Below, one piece after another: positions 25,425 to 36,432 of a stretch of 38,735 nucleotides of DNA. Position numbers and translations under genes: made by a program. The DNA comes from Actinomycetota bacterium (GTDB taxonomy: Bacteria; Actinomycetota; Thermoleophilia; UBA2241), in assembly GCA_026392275.1 (NCBI GenBank), contig JAPLCM010000058.1, positions 1 through 38,735 on the forward strand, read 5' to 3'. The notes beneath the pieces were generated by a model. The model was given only the letters and a program-made list of their open reading frames with translations. It made no database searches and was not told where the DNA came from. Each line of letters begins with the position of its first letter. Positions within the stretch are counted from its first letter, which is position 1.

Positions 25425-26661
25425 CTCCCACCGGGCAATCCTGCACCTCGATATGGACGCCTTCTTCGCTTCGGTCGAGCAGGCGCGGCGCCCCGAGCTG
25501 CGCGGCCTGCCGGTGATCGTCGGCGGCGAGCACGGCGGCCGCGGCGTCGTCTCCGCATGTTCGTACGAGGCGCGCGCCTTCGGCGTCCACAGCGCCATGC
25601 CCATCTTCCAGGCCGAACGCCTCTGCCCGCGGGGGGTGTTTCTCCCCGTCGACATGAATGCCTACGTGGCCGTGCACCGCGACCTCGTGGAGCTACTCGG
25701 GCAGTACACCGATCTCGTCGAGGTGGCCTCCATCGACGAGGCCTATCTGGACGTCACCGGCAGCCGGCGGCTGTTCGGGCCGCCGCGCGCCATCGCCTTA
25801 CGCGCCCAGGAACAGGTGTACGACGCCCACGGCATCACCTGTTCCATCGGCATCGGGCCCACGAAACTGCTGGCCAAGCTGGCCGCCGGCCTCAACAAGC
25901 CGGCCGGTATCGGCGAGCTCACCGCCGCCGACGTCCACGGCCGCCTGCGCGGGCTGCCGGTCGGCGATGTCTGCGGCATCGGGCCGGTCACGCAGGAGCG
26001 GCTCGCCGCCCTCGGTCTCACCACGCTCGGCATGCTGCAGGACGTCCCTTTCCCGCTGCTCGCTGCGGCCTTCGGCCGCGGCGCCCACGACCTGCGCCAG
26101 CTCGCCCTGGGGCGTAGCCTGTCGCCGGTGCGCAGTACACGGCCGCTACCCCAATCGGTCGGCCGCGAGGTCACGTTCGCCGACGACACCAACGACCTCG
26201 AGCTGCTGCGTGCCACTCTGCTCGCGCTCACCGACAACGCCGTCGCCGAACTGCGCCGCAAGGGTCTGGCGGCGCGCACCGTCGAGCTCAAGGTGCGCTT
26301 CAACACCTTTCATACCGTGGGGCGGCGCCGCACGCTGGCGCGCTCCGTCAGCGCCACGCGGCCTCTCTACGAGACGGCCGTGGCGCTGCTCGACGAGCTC
26401 GGCATCGGCGCCCGCTGGGTGCGCCTCGTCGGGGTGAGCATCAGTGGCTTCACGCACAACGCCTTTCAGCTCACGCTCGACGAGGGCTGGCGCGAGGTGG
26501 CGCTCGGCGAGGCCGTCGACCGCGTCCGCGAGAAGTACGGCTTCAAGGCGCTCAAGCTGGCCGGTGGCGCCGTGGCCGAGCGGCATCTCGAGCGCTCCAG
26601 CCCCGGGCTCGCGTTCACGCCCTCCGCGGCGGGGCCTCCGGCGTCCTCGCGCGACGCGTGA
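25417..26661 (+). CDS. dinB: DNA polymerase IV (Y family)
   Basis: Error-prone translesion polymerase. 414 residues. Palm motifs LDMDAFFASVEQ and ASIDEAYLDVTG carry the metal ligands; VVSACSYEARAFGVHSAMP is the nucleotide-binding loop; two helix-hairpin-helix-like segments and the little finger follow (about 240-375). A C-terminal tail after residue ~385 is low complexity and I see no clear beta-clamp motif. The ATG at 25417 gives MFVSHRAILHLDMDAFF; there is no Shine-Dalgarno, consistent with a leaderless transcript. Regulation by LexA is indicated by the operator at 25409-25424. Confidence 0.95.
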   Translation: MFVSHRAILHLDMDAFFASVEQARRPELRGLPVIVGGEHGGRGVVSACSYEARAFGVHSAMPIFQAERLCPRGVFLPVDMNAYVAVHRDLVELLGQYTDLVEVASIDEAYLDVTGSRRLFGPPRAIALRAQEQVYDAHGITCSIGIGPTKLLAKLAAGLNKPAGIGELTAADVHGRLRGLPVGDVCGIGPVTQERLAALGLTTLGMLQDVPFPLLAAAFGRGAHDLRQLALGRSLSPVRSTRPLPQSVGREVTFADDTNDLELLRATLLALTDNAVAELRRKGLAARTVELKVRFNTFHTVGRRRTLARSVSATRPLYETAVALLDELGIGARWVRLVGVSISGFTHNAFQLTLDEGWREVALGEAVDRVREKYGFKALKLAGGAVAERHLERSSPGLAFTPSAAGPPASSRDA

Positions 26662-26675
26662 ACGCCCGGGCCCTG

Positions 26676-26684
26676 TGCTAGACT
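26676..26684 (+). promoter_or_regulatory. Extended -10 promoter before the EF-G-like gene
   Basis: TGCTAGACT (TG-N-TAGACT) lies in the 105-base gap after dinB, with no good -35 box. Predicted start near 26691 leaves a ~75-base leader rich in C and G. Only the -10 supports it. Confidence 0.4.
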
Positions 26685-26766
26685 TCACCCTTCCGACAGG
26701 CCCCGCTCCGCCCCCCGCGTGTACGCGCGCGAGGGGCCGGCGAGACGACACACGAGGAGAGCCCGG

Positions 26767-28842
26767 ATGAACGACCCAGGCAAGATCAGAAACATCGCCC
26801 TCGTCGGCCATCGCGGTACCGGCAAGACTTCGCTGCTCGAGGGCCTGCTGTACAAGGCCGGCGTGGTCAATCGCCTGGGGCACGTGGTCGACGGCACGAC
26901 CGTCTCCGACTACGACGACGACGAGAAGCGGCGGCAGCTCAGCCTGTCGGCCGGCCTCGCGCACATCGAGCGCAAAGGGCTCAGCTTCAACCTCATCGAC
27001 ACGCCCGGCGACTCGAGCTTCCTCGCCGACACCATCGCCTCGCTGCGGGTCGTCGAGACGGCGCTCATGGTCGTCAACAGCGTCCTCGGCGTCGAGGTCC
27101 AGACCGAGCGCATCTGGGCGCGCGCCGATCGTCGCGGCCTTGCGCGCATCCTGTTCTGCAACATGCTCGACCGCGAGCGCGCCGACTTCACGGTCGCCGT
27201 CGACCACCTGCGCAAGGCTTTCGGTCCGCAGGTCGTCGCCGTCGCGATCCCGATCGGCAGCGAACACGATTTCACGGGCGTCGTCGATCTGTTCAGCATG
27301 AAGGCCCACATCTACGATGACGAGAAGGTCACCGAGGGCGACATCCCCGCCGAACTCGCAGCGGCCGCAGAAGAGGCCCGCGGCAAGCTCGTCGAGGCGG
27401 TCGCCGAGACCGACGATGAGCTCCTCGAGAAGTTCTTCGCCGAGGAGCCCATCACCACGGCCGAGCTCGAGGCGGCCTTTGCCAGGGCGGTCGCCGCGGC
27501 CCAGCTGTTCCCGGTCGCCGCCGGCTCCGCCACGCACCTCATCGGCGTCGACCGCCTTCTTGACCTGCTCGCCCTGGCTCCCGCGCCCGACGCCGTCGCG
27601 CCGCCGCGCGCGCTCGGCGTCGACGACGCCGAGGTCGAGCTCGCCTGCGACCTCGACAAGCCGGCGGTCGCGTTCGTGTTCAAGACCATGGCCGATCAGT
27701 TCAGCGGCCGCATCAATGTCTTCCGCGTCTTCCAGGGTGCCGTCAAGAGCGACGCCAACGTCGTCGTCGGGCGCGACGGCCACAAGGAGCGCATCGGCCA
27801 GCTGCTCAAGAACCAGGGCAAGGAGACCAAGCCGGTCGACGGTCTCTGCGCCGGCGACATCGGCGCGGTAGCCAAGCTCAAGGACGTCGTCACCGGCGAC
27901 ACCCTGGCCGCCGAGGGCGCGCGCGTCACCTTCCCTGCCATCGACTTCCCCTCGCCGCTCATGAGCGCGGCCATCGAGGCCAAGAACAAGGGCGACGAAG
28001 ACAAGGTCATCCAGGCGCTGCGTCGCCTGTCCGAAGAAGACCTCATGATGGAGGAGCACCGCGACCAGCAGACCGGCGAGACCATCGTCTCCGGCATGAG
28101 CCAGCTGCACGTCGAGGTCATCTGCGAACGCCTCAAACGCCGCTTCGGCGTCGAGGTCCACCTGCACCCGCCGCGGGTGCCGTATCGCGAGACGGTCAAG
28201 ACCAGCGCCAAGTCGCAGGGCCGCCACAAGAAGCAGACCGGCGGCCGCGGCCAGTTCGGCGACACCTGGATCGAGGTGCAGCCGATGCCGCGCGGCGAAG
28301 GTGTCGAGTTCGTCGACAAGATCGTCGGCGGCGTCATTCCGCGCAACTTCATCCCCGCCGTCGAAAAGGGCGTTCTGGAGGCGACGCACGAAGGCTTCCT
28401 CGCCGGCTACCCGGTGGTCGACGTGCGCGTCATCCTCTACGATGGCTCCCATCACCCCGTCGACTCTTCCGAGATGGCGTTCAAGATCGCCGGCTCCATC
28501 GGCTTCAAGGCGGCCGCCGAGAAGGCGCAGCCCACGCTGCTCGAGCCCATCATGCACGTCGACGTCACCGTGCCCGAAGAGAGCGTCGGCGACATCATCG
28601 GCGATCTCAATTCGCGGCGCGGCAGAGTGCTCGGCATGACGCCGCGCGGGCACTCCGACGTGGTCGCCGCCGAAGTCCCGCTCGCCGAGATGCTTGCGTA
28701 TGCCCCCGATCTCACATCGATGACCGGCGGGCGCGGCGACTACACCATGGAAGTCCTGCGCTACGAAGAAGTCCCGGCGCATCTGTCGCAGAAGATCATC
28801 GAGCAGGCTAAGGCCGACAAAGAAGAGGCCCACAAGAGCTGA
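26767..28842 (+). CDS. Elongation factor G-like GTPase (EF-G2 / FusA2 type)
   Basis: 691 residues, five-domain EF-G layout. G1 GHRGTGKT (14-21), switch I DGTTVSDYDDDEKRRQLS, G3 DTPG (78-81), G4 NMLD (132-135, normally NKxD), domain II, domain III (LRRLSEEDLMMEEHRDQQTGE), domain IV (GGRGQFGDTWIEVQP) and domain V (RRGRVLGMTPRGHSDVVAAEVPLAEM). The G1 sequence and the ERAD after G4 mark it as the EF-G-like paralogue group rather than canonical FusA, whose G1 is AHIDAGKTT. ATG 26767 with GAGGAGA at 26754-26760. Its cellular role is not settled; a translation or ribosome rescue role is inference. Confidence 0.9.
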   Translation: MNDPGKIRNIALVGHRGTGKTSLLEGLLYKAGVVNRLGHVVDGTTVSDYDDDEKRRQLSLSAGLAHIERKGLSFNLIDTPGDSSFLADTIASLRVVETALMVVNSVLGVEVQTERIWARADRRGLARILFCNMLDRERADFTVAVDHLRKAFGPQVVAVAIPIGSEHDFTGVVDLFSMKAHIYDDEKVTEGDIPAELAAAAEEARGKLVEAVAETDDELLEKFFAEEPITTAELEAAFARAVAAAQLFPVAAGSATHLIGVDRLLDLLALAPAPDAVAPPRALGVDDAEVELACDLDKPAVAFVFKTMADQFSGRINVFRVFQGAVKSDANVVVGRDGHKERIGQLLKNQGKETKPVDGLCAGDIGAVAKLKDVVTGDTLAAEGARVTFPAIDFPSPLMSAAIEAKNKGDEDKVIQALRRLSEEDLMMEEHRDQQTGETIVSGMSQLHVEVICERLKRRFGVEVHLHPPRVPYRETVKTSAKSQGRHKKQTGGRGQFGDTWIEVQPMPRGEGVEFVDKIVGGVIPRNFIPAVEKGVLEATHEGFLAGYPVVDVRVILYDGSHHPVDSSEMAFKIAGSIGFKAAAEKAQPTLLEPIMHVDVTVPEESVGDIIGDLNSRRGRVLGMTPRGHSDVVAAEVPLAEMLAYAPDLTSMTGGRGDYTMEVLRYEEVPAHLSQKIIEQAKADKEEAHKS

Positions 28843-28891
28843 GTCGAGTCGGCTGCGATAGGATCGGCACGATACATCAACGGAGGTTCCC

Positions 28892-29776
28892 GTGTTTGAC
28901 ATCGGCACCATGCGCGTGAAGAGCGGCCTCGCCGAGATGCTCAAGGGCGGCGTCATCATGGACGTCACCAACGCCGAGCAGGCCAAGATCGCAGAAGAGG
29001 CTGGGGCTTGCGCCGTGATGGCTCTCGAGCGCGTGCCCTCCGACATCCGCGCGCAAGGCGGCGTGGTGCGCATGGCCGACCCCACCAAGATCACGGAGAT
29101 CCAGGCGTGCGTCTCCATCCCCGTCATGGCCAAGGCGCGCATCGGCCACTTCGTCGAGGCCCAGATCCTCGAGGCTCTCGAGGTCGACTACATCGACGAG
29201 AGCGAGGTGCTCACGCCCGCCGACGAGGCCAACCACATCAACAAATGGAAGTTCGAGGTGCCCTTCGTCTGCGGCGCCGTGAACCTTGGCGAGGCCCTGC
29301 GCCGCATCAGCGAGGGCGCCGCCATGATCCGCACCAAGGGCGAGGCCGGCACCGGCGACGTCGTCGAGGCCGTGCGTCATATGCGCACCATCATGGGCGA
29401 GATCCGCCGCCTCAGCACGCTCGATCCGGACGAGCTGTACGTGGCCGCCAAGCAGCTCCCGGCGCCCTACGAACTGGTCCGCTGGGTGGCCGAGAACCGC
29501 AAGCTCCCGGTGGTCAACTTCTCCGCCGGAGGCATAGCCACCCCCGCCGACGCGGCGCTCATGATGCAACTCGGCGCCGAGGGCGTCTTCGTGGGCTCCG
29601 GCATCTTCAAGAGCGAGGATCCTCAGAAGCGCGCCAGCGCCGTCGTCAAGGCGGTCACAAACTACCGCGACGCGAAGATCATCGCCGAGGTCTCCGTCGG
29701 CCTCGGCGAGGCGATGCCCGGCATCGACGCGGCGCGCATGCCCGAAGAAGCCAAGATCCAGCATCGCGGCTGGTGA
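28892..29776 (+). CDS. pdxS: Pyridoxal 5'-phosphate synthase lyase subunit
   Basis: Condenses ribose 5-phosphate, glyceraldehyde 3-phosphate and ammonia into PLP; forms the dodecamer core of the PdxST complex. 294 residues, standard. Schiff-base lysines K81 (VMAKARIGH) and K149 ([10 protein letters not shown]) are present, as is the phosphate site [32 protein letters not shown] 28892 with CGGAGG just upstream (28881-28886). A weak -10-like TAGGAT at 28859-28864 may start a transcript here. Confidence 0.97.
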   Translation: MFDIGTMRVKSGLAEMLKGGVIMDVTNAEQAKIAEEAGACAVMALERVPSDIRAQGGVVRMADPTKITEIQACVSIPVMAKARIGHFVEAQILEALEVDYIDESEVLTPADEANHINKWKFEVPFVCGAVNLGEALRRISEGAAMIRTKGEAGTGDVVEAVRHMRTIMGEIRRLSTLDPDELYVAAKQLPAPYELVRWVAENRKLPVVNFSAGGIATPADAALMMQLGAEGVFVGSGIFKSEDPQKRASAVVKAVTNYRDAKIIAEVSVGLGEAMPGIDAARMPEEAKIQHRGW

Positions 29777-29789
29777 GCCCGGGGGCGGC

Positions 29790-30533
29790 ATGAGCGCAGG
29801 CAACGGCACGCGCCGGCTCGACTGGATCCTGTCGCCCGAGCCCAGCCTCGACCCGCGGGGTCCCGGCGTGGGCCTCACGATCGGCGTGCTTGCCCTGCAG
29901 GGCGACTTCCGCGAGCACAGGGTGGTGCTCGAACGGCTCGGCGCGCTCACCCGTGAGGTGCGGCGCGCCGACCAGCTCGCGGGTCTCGACGGCCTCGTGA
30001 TCCCCGGCGGCGAAAGCACCACCATCAGCAAGCTCATGGACGCCTACGATCTGGCGCTGCCGATCACGGCGTTCTCACGCGCCGGCGGCCTTGTGTTCGG
30101 CACCTGCGCCGGCCTTATCACCGTCGCGCGCGACACCGTCGAGGGCTCGCCGCCCACGCTCGGCCTCATGGACATCGTGGCGCGGCGCAACGCCTTCGGG
30201 CGCCAGGTCCGCAGCTTCGAGGCCGACCTTCCGGTCGCCGGCATCGGCCCCGCGCCGCTGCGCGCCGTGTTCATCCGCGCTCCGTGGGTCGAGAGCGCCG
30301 GACCCGCGGTCGAGGTGCTGGCCACCTGGGAGGGCCGCATCGTCGCCGCCCGCGAGGGCGGGGTGCTCGTCACGGCGTTCCATCCCGAGCTCACCGACGA
30401 CCCTCGCATTCACGAGCTCTTCATCACCATGATCCGCCGTCGCGAGGGCGCGGCGTATGAGCCGGCCGGCGCGGCGCAGCCGCGAGCCTCCGGCGAGCCG
30501 GGCCGCGCCGTCGCGGCCCCCGCAAACCACTGA
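29790..30533 (+). CDS. pdxT: Pyridoxal 5'-phosphate synthase glutaminase subunit
   Basis: Class I glutaminase that feeds ammonia to PdxS. Key parts: TIGVLALQGDFREH, IPGGESTTI, the nucleophile elbow FGTCAGLI, and the His/Glu pair in AFHPELTDD. From ATG 29790 the protein has 247 residues with a 26-residue N-terminal lead and a ~30-residue low-complexity tail. An in-frame GTG at 29868 would place the cysteine at residue 80, as in most PdxT, and could be the true start; neither has a convincing ribosome site. Follows pdxS by 13 bases. Confidence 0.94.
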   Translation: MSAGNGTRRLDWILSPEPSLDPRGPGVGLTIGVLALQGDFREHRVVLERLGALTREVRRADQLAGLDGLVIPGGESTTISKLMDAYDLALPITAFSRAGGLVFGTCAGLITVARDTVEGSPPTLGLMDIVARRNAFGRQVRSFEADLPVAGIGPAPLRAVFIRAPWVESAGPAVEVLATWEGRIVAAREGGVLVTAFHPELTDDPRIHELFITMIRRREGAAYEPAGAAQPRASGEPGRAVAAPANH

Positions 30534-30552
30534 GAGAGGAGGTGGTGTCCTC

Positions 30553-31302
30553 GTGTCCGGGCACTCAAAGTGGGCCACCATCAAGCACAAGAAGGGTAAG
30601 ACAGACGCCAGGCGCGGCAAGCTGTTCTCCAAGCTCTCCCGCGCCATCACGGTAGCCGCCCGTGAGGGCGGCACCGACCCGAACATGAACGTGTCGCTGG
30701 CCAACGCCGTCGAGAAGGCCAGGAGCGAGTCGATGCCCAAAGACAACATCGAGCGCGCCATCCAGCGGGGCGGAGGCGGCGCCGACGGCGTCGCCTACGA
30801 GAGCATCCTCTACGAGGGCTACGGCCCCGCCGGCGTGGCGATCATCGTCGAGGTCCTCACCGACAACAAGAACCGGTCCGCCGCCGACATCCGCAACACC
30901 TTCGGCAAGCACGGCGGGCAGCTTGCCCAGCCGGGCGCCGTGGCCTGGGTCTTCGAGCGTCGCGGCTCCATCGTCGTCGACGGCGAGAAGTACAGTGAGG
31001 ACGACGTCATGGCGGCCGCCATCGACGCCGGCGCCGACGACGTGGTACAGGACGGCGACGAGTTCCAGGTCCTCACGCAGCCGGGCGATCTCGCGGCCGT
31101 GCGTGACGCCCTGGCGGCCGCCGGCATCGAGTTCGGCCAGGCCGAGCTCACCATGATCCCCAAGAACACGGTCAAGCTCGAGGAGAACGATGCGCGCAAG
31201 ACCATGAAGATCATCGACGCGCTCGACGACAACGACGACGTGCAAGAGGTCTACGCCAACTTCGACATCCCCGAAGACATCCTCGAGCTCCTGGCCGGGT
31301 AA
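30553..31302 (+). CDS. yebC: YebC/PmpR-family protein
   Basis: 249 residues, starting SGHSKWATIKHKKGKTDARRGK, the family signature; DNIERAIQRGGG and YEGYGPAGVAIIVEVLTDNKNR follow. YebC proteins have been described as DNA-binding regulators and, more recently, as ribosome-associated factors that help translate proline-rich stretches. GTG 30553 with a textbook AGGAGGTGG (30537-30545). The placement before ruvC is widespread. Confidence 0.95.
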   Translation: MSGHSKWATIKHKKGKTDARRGKLFSKLSRAITVAAREGGTDPNMNVSLANAVEKARSESMPKDNIERAIQRGGGGADGVAYESILYEGYGPAGVAIIVEVLTDNKNRSAADIRNTFGKHGGQLAQPGAVAWVFERRGSIVVDGEKYSEDDVMAAAIDAGADDVVQDGDEFQVLTQPGDLAAVRDALAAAGIEFGQAELTMIPKNTVKLEENDARKTMKIIDALDDNDDVQEVYANFDIPEDILELLAG

Positions 31303-31361
31303 CTGGTGAAGATGGCCGCAGGGCCCGGCCGGGGGCGCAGGCACAGCGTGGGGCGAAGGCC

Positions 31362-31877
31362 GTGATCGTGCTCGGCTTCGACCCGGGCACCGCGAGTACC
31401 GGCTGGGGCGTCATCGAACAAGACGGCAACCGTCTCAGGTCCCTCGGCTACGGCTGCATCGTCACCTCCGCGAAAGACGACACCCACGTGCGCCTGCGGC
31501 GTATCTACGACCAAGCGCTGGGGCTCATTGAACGCTTCTCTCCCGACGTCGTCGTGCTCGAGGATCTCTTCGTCAACGTCAACGTCAAGACGGCGCTGGC
31601 GGTCGGCCAGGCCAAGGGCGTGCTCTACCTGGCCGCCTCGGACCTCACGACCGCACCGCGCGAGTATTCGCCGCTGCAGATCAAGCAGGCGGTCACCGGG
31701 TACGGACGCGCCAGCAAGATCCAGGTGCAGGAGATGACCAAGGTGATCCTCGGTCTGGCGCGCATCCCGCAGCCCGACCATGCTGCCGACGCACTGGCTG
31801 TCGCCATCACCCACACCCATCACAACAGCGCCGCGTTTGCGGCGGCGCTGCGTCGCACCCCGGGCGGCCGCCGATGA
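31362..31877 (+). CDS. ruvC: Holliday junction resolvase RuvC
   Basis: Cuts Holliday junctions in the RuvABC resolvasome. 171 residues with the acidic catalytic set D7 (LGFDPGT), E67 (VVVLEDLFV), H140 and D143 (PDHAADALAVA). GTG 31362 lies 59 bases after yebC without a clear Shine-Dalgarno. The stop overlaps ruvA as ATGA. No LexA box is seen upstream. Confidence 0.95.
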   Translation: MIVLGFDPGTASTGWGVIEQDGNRLRSLGYGCIVTSAKDDTHVRLRRIYDQALGLIERFSPDVVVLEDLFVNVNVKTALAVGQAKGVLYLAASDLTTAPREYSPLQIKQAVTGYGRASKIQVQEMTKVILGLARIPQPDHAADALAVAITHTHHNSAAFAAALRRTPGGRR

Positions 31878-32479
31878 TCGCCTCGCTCCGCGGCGCGCTG
31901 CGGCTTGTCGACGGCGACCACGCCGTCGTCGAGGTGGGGGGTTTGGGCCTTGAGGTCCTGGCCTCGGGGCGCACCCTTGGCGGTCTGGCGGGCAGGCTCG
32001 GCGAAGACGTCAGCCTGCACACGTACCTGCACGTCCGCGAAGACGCGCTGCAGTTGTTCGGCTTTCGCAGCGTCAGAGAGCGCGTGTTCTTCCTGTGGCT
32101 CATCGGGGTCAGCGGCGTGGGGCCCAAGGTGGCGCTCGCGGTGCTCTCCGGCTATCCGGTGGAGGAGCTTGAGCTGGCCGTGGCCCGCGACGACGTGAAG
32201 AAGTTCGAGAGCATCCCGGGCATCGGCAGGAAACTCGCGCAACGCCTCGTCGTGGAGCTCGGCGACAAGGTCGGCAAGCTGCCGTCGGCCGCCGTCGGCG
32301 AAGCAGATGCGGCCTCCGGCCCCGCCCCGACCGACTCCTTCCTGGCCGCACGGTCGGCCCTTCAGAACCTCGGTCTCAGCCTGCGGCAGGCAGAGACGGC
32401 GCTCCGCGGCGCGCCGGAGGGCGCGCCTCTCGAAGACCTGGTCAAGTTCGCCCTCGCGCGCGACAGAGGCGCTACGTGA
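31874..32479 (+). CDS. ruvA: Holliday junction DNA helicase subunit RuvA
   Basis: Tetrameric junction-binding protein that loads RuvB. 201 residues: N-terminal OB fold ([19 protein letters not shown]), two HhH motifs ([36 protein letters not shown]), flexible linker (about 140-155), and the RuvB-binding domain III ([20 protein letters not shown]). ATG 31874 in an ATGA overlap with ruvC; GTGA overlap with ruvB. Confidence 0.96.
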   Translation: MIASLRGALRLVDGDHAVVEVGGLGLEVLASGRTLGGLAGRLGEDVSLHTYLHVREDALQLFGFRSVRERVFFLWLIGVSGVGPKVALAVLSGYPVEELELAVARDDVKKFESIPGIGRKLAQRLVVELGDKVGKLPSAAVGEADAASGPAPTDSFLAARSALQNLGLSLRQAETALRGAPEGAPLEDLVKFALARDRGAT

Positions 32480-33510
32480 CACCGCCCGTCGACCGCATCG
32501 GCGACCCCAACGAGCGCCCCGGCGACCGCGAGCTCGAGCTCAGCATCAGGCCGCGCCGCTTTGCCGATTTCGTCGGCCAGCGCGTGGCCAAAGAGCAGCT
32601 CGAGATCTTCGTGCAAGCCGCCCGCAACCGCGGCGACACGCTCGATCACGTGCTCATCGCCGGGCCGCCCGGCCTCGGCAAGACCACGCTGGCCGGCATC
32701 ATCGCCACCGAGCTCGGCGTGGGCATGCACACCACGTCGGGGCCGGCGCTCGAGCGCAAGGTCGATGTCGCCGGGCTGCTCACCAACCTGCAGGAGGGCG
32801 ACGTCCTCTTCGTCGACGAGATCCACCGCCTCAACGCCGCCGTTGAAGAAGTCCTCTATCCCGCCATGGAAGACTACGAGATCGACATCATGATCGGCGA
32901 AGGCCCCGCGGCGCGCAGCATCCGCATGCAGGTGGCGCCGTTCACGCTCATCGGTGCTACCACACGCACCGGCCTGCTCACGACGCCGCTGCGCGATCGC
33001 TTCGGGGTGTGGCAACGGCTCGAGTACTACGAGATCGAGGAGCTGGCGCAGATCGTGCGGCGCTCTGCAGGGATCCTCAAGGTGCGCATCGACGACGAGT
33101 CCACGGTCGAGATCGCCGGTCGCTCGCGCGGCACGCCGCGGGTCGCCAACCGCCTGCTGCGCCGCGTGCGCGACTTTGCCGAGGTGCGTCATCAAGGCGT
33201 TGTCGACCACGGCATCTGCCTGGCGGCACTCGAGCTCTTCCAGGTCGACGGCGAAGGGCTCGACAAGCTCGACCGCGACATCCTCTGCACCATCGCGCAG
33301 AAGTTCGACGGGGGGCCTGTCGGCCTCGACACGCTGGCTGTGGCGCTGGGCGAGGAAGCCGACACGGTGATGGACGTGTACGAGCCCTACCTCATCATGC
33401 AGGGCTTCCTCATGCGCACCCCGCGCGGGCGGGTGCTCACGCGCTCGGGCTTCAAGCACTGCGGCCTCACGCCGCCGGCCGGCACGGGCACGCTGTTCGA
33501 CGAGCGCTGA
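32476..33510 (+). CDS. ruvB: Holliday junction branch-migration ATPase RuvB
   Basis: AAA+ motor of RuvAB. 344 residues. [11 protein letters not shown], Walker [10 protein letters not shown] (63-71), Walker B DEIHR (114-118), sensor-1 region [20 protein letters not shown] including the arginine finger, and the C-terminal winged helix (PRGRVLT). GTG 32476 overlaps ruvA as GTGA. Confidence 0.97.
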   Translation: MTPPVDRIGDPNERPGDRELELSIRPRRFADFVGQRVAKEQLEIFVQAARNRGDTLDHVLIAGPPGLGKTTLAGIIATELGVGMHTTSGPALERKVDVAGLLTNLQEGDVLFVDEIHRLNAAVEEVLYPAMEDYEIDIMIGEGPAARSIRMQVAPFTLIGATTRTGLLTTPLRDRFGVWQRLEYYEIEELAQIVRRSAGILKVRIDDESTVEIAGRSRGTPRVANRLLRRVRDFAEVRHQGVVDHGICLAALELFQVDGEGLDKLDRDILCTIAQKFDGGPVGLDTLAVALGEEADTVMDVYEPYLIMQGFLMRTPRGRVLTRSGFKHCGLTPPAGTGTLFDER

Positions 33511-33518
33511 GCGCCGAG

Positions 33519-34088
33519 ATGCACGGCCTTCTTCTTCACGTCTGCTGCGGGCCGTGTGCGACGGTGGCCGTTCCGGCTTGGCGCGACCGCGGCGTCGAGC
33601 CCGTCGCGTGGTTTCACAACCCCAATATCCAGCCGGCCGCCGAACTGGAGCGTCGCGTCGAGAGTACGCGTCGCTACAGCCGGGCGGCGGGTCTCGAGCT
33701 CTTGGTCGCTGAGCGGCGCCCCGAGGCGGCGGTCTGGCGCGAGTGGGTCGCCGCGCTCGCCGCGGCGACACCAGACCAGCGCTGCGCCGTCTGCCTCGGC
33801 CTGCGCCTGCGGGCGGCGGCTGCGGCGGCCGCGCGTCTGGGCGTACCGCGCTTCAGCACGACGCTGAGCGTCAGCCCCTACCAGCGGCACGACCTGATCG
33901 TCGCGGCCGGCGAAGCCGCCGCCGCCGAGCACGGCGTGCACTTCGTGTATCTCGATCTGCGCGCGACGTTCCGCGAGAGCTACGCCGAGAGCCGCCGGCT
34001 CGACCTCTACCGGCAAGCCTACTGCGGCTGTGCGGCGAGCAAATGGGAAGCCTGGCACGAGCGGACGCAGCGTAAGAGGGCGGGATGA
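33519..34088 (+). CDS. queH: Epoxyqueuosine reductase QueH (DUF208)
   Basis: Reduces epoxyqueuosine to queuosine in tRNA, replacing the cobalamin-dependent QueG. 189 residues. Family motifs: LLLHVCCGPCATV, WFHNPNIQP, the CxxC in DQRCAVCLGLRL, STTLSVSPYQRHDLI, and the YCGCAAS end, together giving the iron-sulfur and metal cysteines. ATG 33519 lies eight bases after ruvB; GCCGAG precedes it weakly. ATGA overlap with queA supports a queuosine operon queH-queA-tgt. Confidence 0.92.
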   Translation: MHGLLLHVCCGPCATVAVPAWRDRGVEPVAWFHNPNIQPAAELERRVESTRRYSRAAGLELLVAERRPEAAVWREWVAALAAATPDQRCAVCLGLRLRAAAAAAARLGVPRFSTTLSVSPYQRHDLIVAAGEAAAAEHGVHFVYLDLRATFRESYAESRRLDLYRQAYCGCAASKWEAWHERTQRKRAG

Positions 34089-35250
34089 CGAGCCGTAGCG
34101 CCACGCCATGCGTCGCCCGCGCTCAGGGTCTGAGCCTCGAGGACCTGGACTACGACCTGCCCAAGGACCTCGTCGCGCAGGCGCCGGCAGAGCCGCGCGA
34201 CGCGTCGCGGCTGCTCGTGTACGGCCGCGCCGACGGGGCTCTGCGCGACCGCATCTTCAGCGATCTCCCCGATCTGCTCCGCGAGGGTGACATGCTGGTT
34301 CGCAACGACACACGCGTCTTCCCGGCGCGGGCGTTCTTCCGTCGTGCCACCGGCGGGCGCATCGAGGTCCTCTTCCTGCGGCCCTTTGCCGCAGAGGAGG
34401 TCGCGGCGGGGAGGGGGGGCAGTGACGCGGCGGCGGCATCCCACGACCACGCCGAGGTGTGGGAAGCATTGCTGCGCGGCCGCCCGCGAACGGGCGAGAC
34501 GCTCAGCAGCGAGGCTCTGGGAGAGGCTTGGCCCCTGGTTGCCGTGCGGCCTCTCGGCGACGGCCGGTGGCTGGTGGCCGCTCGGGGCGCGCGGCCGGTG
34601 CTCGAGTTTCTCGACGAGGCCGGCGCCATGCCTCTGCCGCCGTACATCCACGAGCGCCTGAGCGACCCCGAGCGCTATCAGACGACCTACGCGCGCCTCG
34701 TGGGCTCCGCCGCGGCGCCCACGGCCGGCCTGCACTTCACGCCGGCCCTCGACGCCGCCCTGACCTCCGCCGGCGTGAGCATCGAGACCGTGACGCTCCA
34801 TGTGGGCCTCGGTACCTTCAAGCCTCTGCGGCAGAGCACGCTGGCCGCGAACCGCCTCCACAGCGAGACCTACGAGGTCGACGCGGCCACGTGGGCGCGC
34901 CTGCGCGCGGCGCGCGCCCAGGGCCGCCGCGTCGTAGCCGTGGGCACGACCTCCGTGCGCACCCTCGAGCATCTCGCGCGCAGCGCGCCGGAGGCGACCG
35001 CGGCCGCCGGCCAGTCGCCCAGCTCCTCCGCCGGCCGGGCCGACTACCGCGGCGAGACGAGTCTCTTCATCACGCCGGGCTGCGAGTTCCGCGTCGTCGA
35101 CGCCATCGTCACCAACTTCCACCTGCCGCGCACCAGTCTGCTGGCCCTGGTGATGGCCTTCTGCGGCGAGGAGCAGACGCGGCGCCTCTATGCCCACGCC
35201 GTGCGCGAGCGCTACCGTTTCTACAGCTTCGGCGACGCGATGCTGGCGCT

Positions 35251-35254
<4 letters not shown>
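34085..35254 (+). CDS. queA: S-adenosylmethionine:tRNA ribosyltransferase-isomerase
   Basis: Adds the epoxycyclopentane group from the ribosyl moiety of SAM to preQ1 in tRNA. 389 residues. DYDLPKDLVAQAPAEPRDASRLLV, VRNDTRVFPAR, LPPYIHERL, DPERYQTTYARLVGSAAAPTAGLHFTP, and NFHLPRTSLLALVMAFCG are diagnostic. ATG 34085 in an ATGA overlap with queH. The stop TGA at 35252-35254 overlaps the first GTG of the tandem repeat at 35251. Confidence 0.96.
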
Positions 35255-36427
<1,173 letters not shown>

Positions 36428-36432
36428 GCCGC

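Noticed and set aside
28859-28864. TAGGAT before pdxS as a promoter
   Set aside because: No -35 partner at a proper distance; too weak to list on its own.
26146-29142. 998-codon open frame on the - strand opposite dinB and the EF-G-like gene
   Set aside because: It is antisense to two clear genes, has a His/Arg/Ala/Asp-skewed composition without recognisable domains, and is what the third-position GC bias of the + genes produces.
31303-31361. Search for a LexA box or promoter in front of ruvC
   Set aside because: No GAAC-N4-GTTC palindrome or hexamer pair is present; ruvCAB is probably read from an upstream start.
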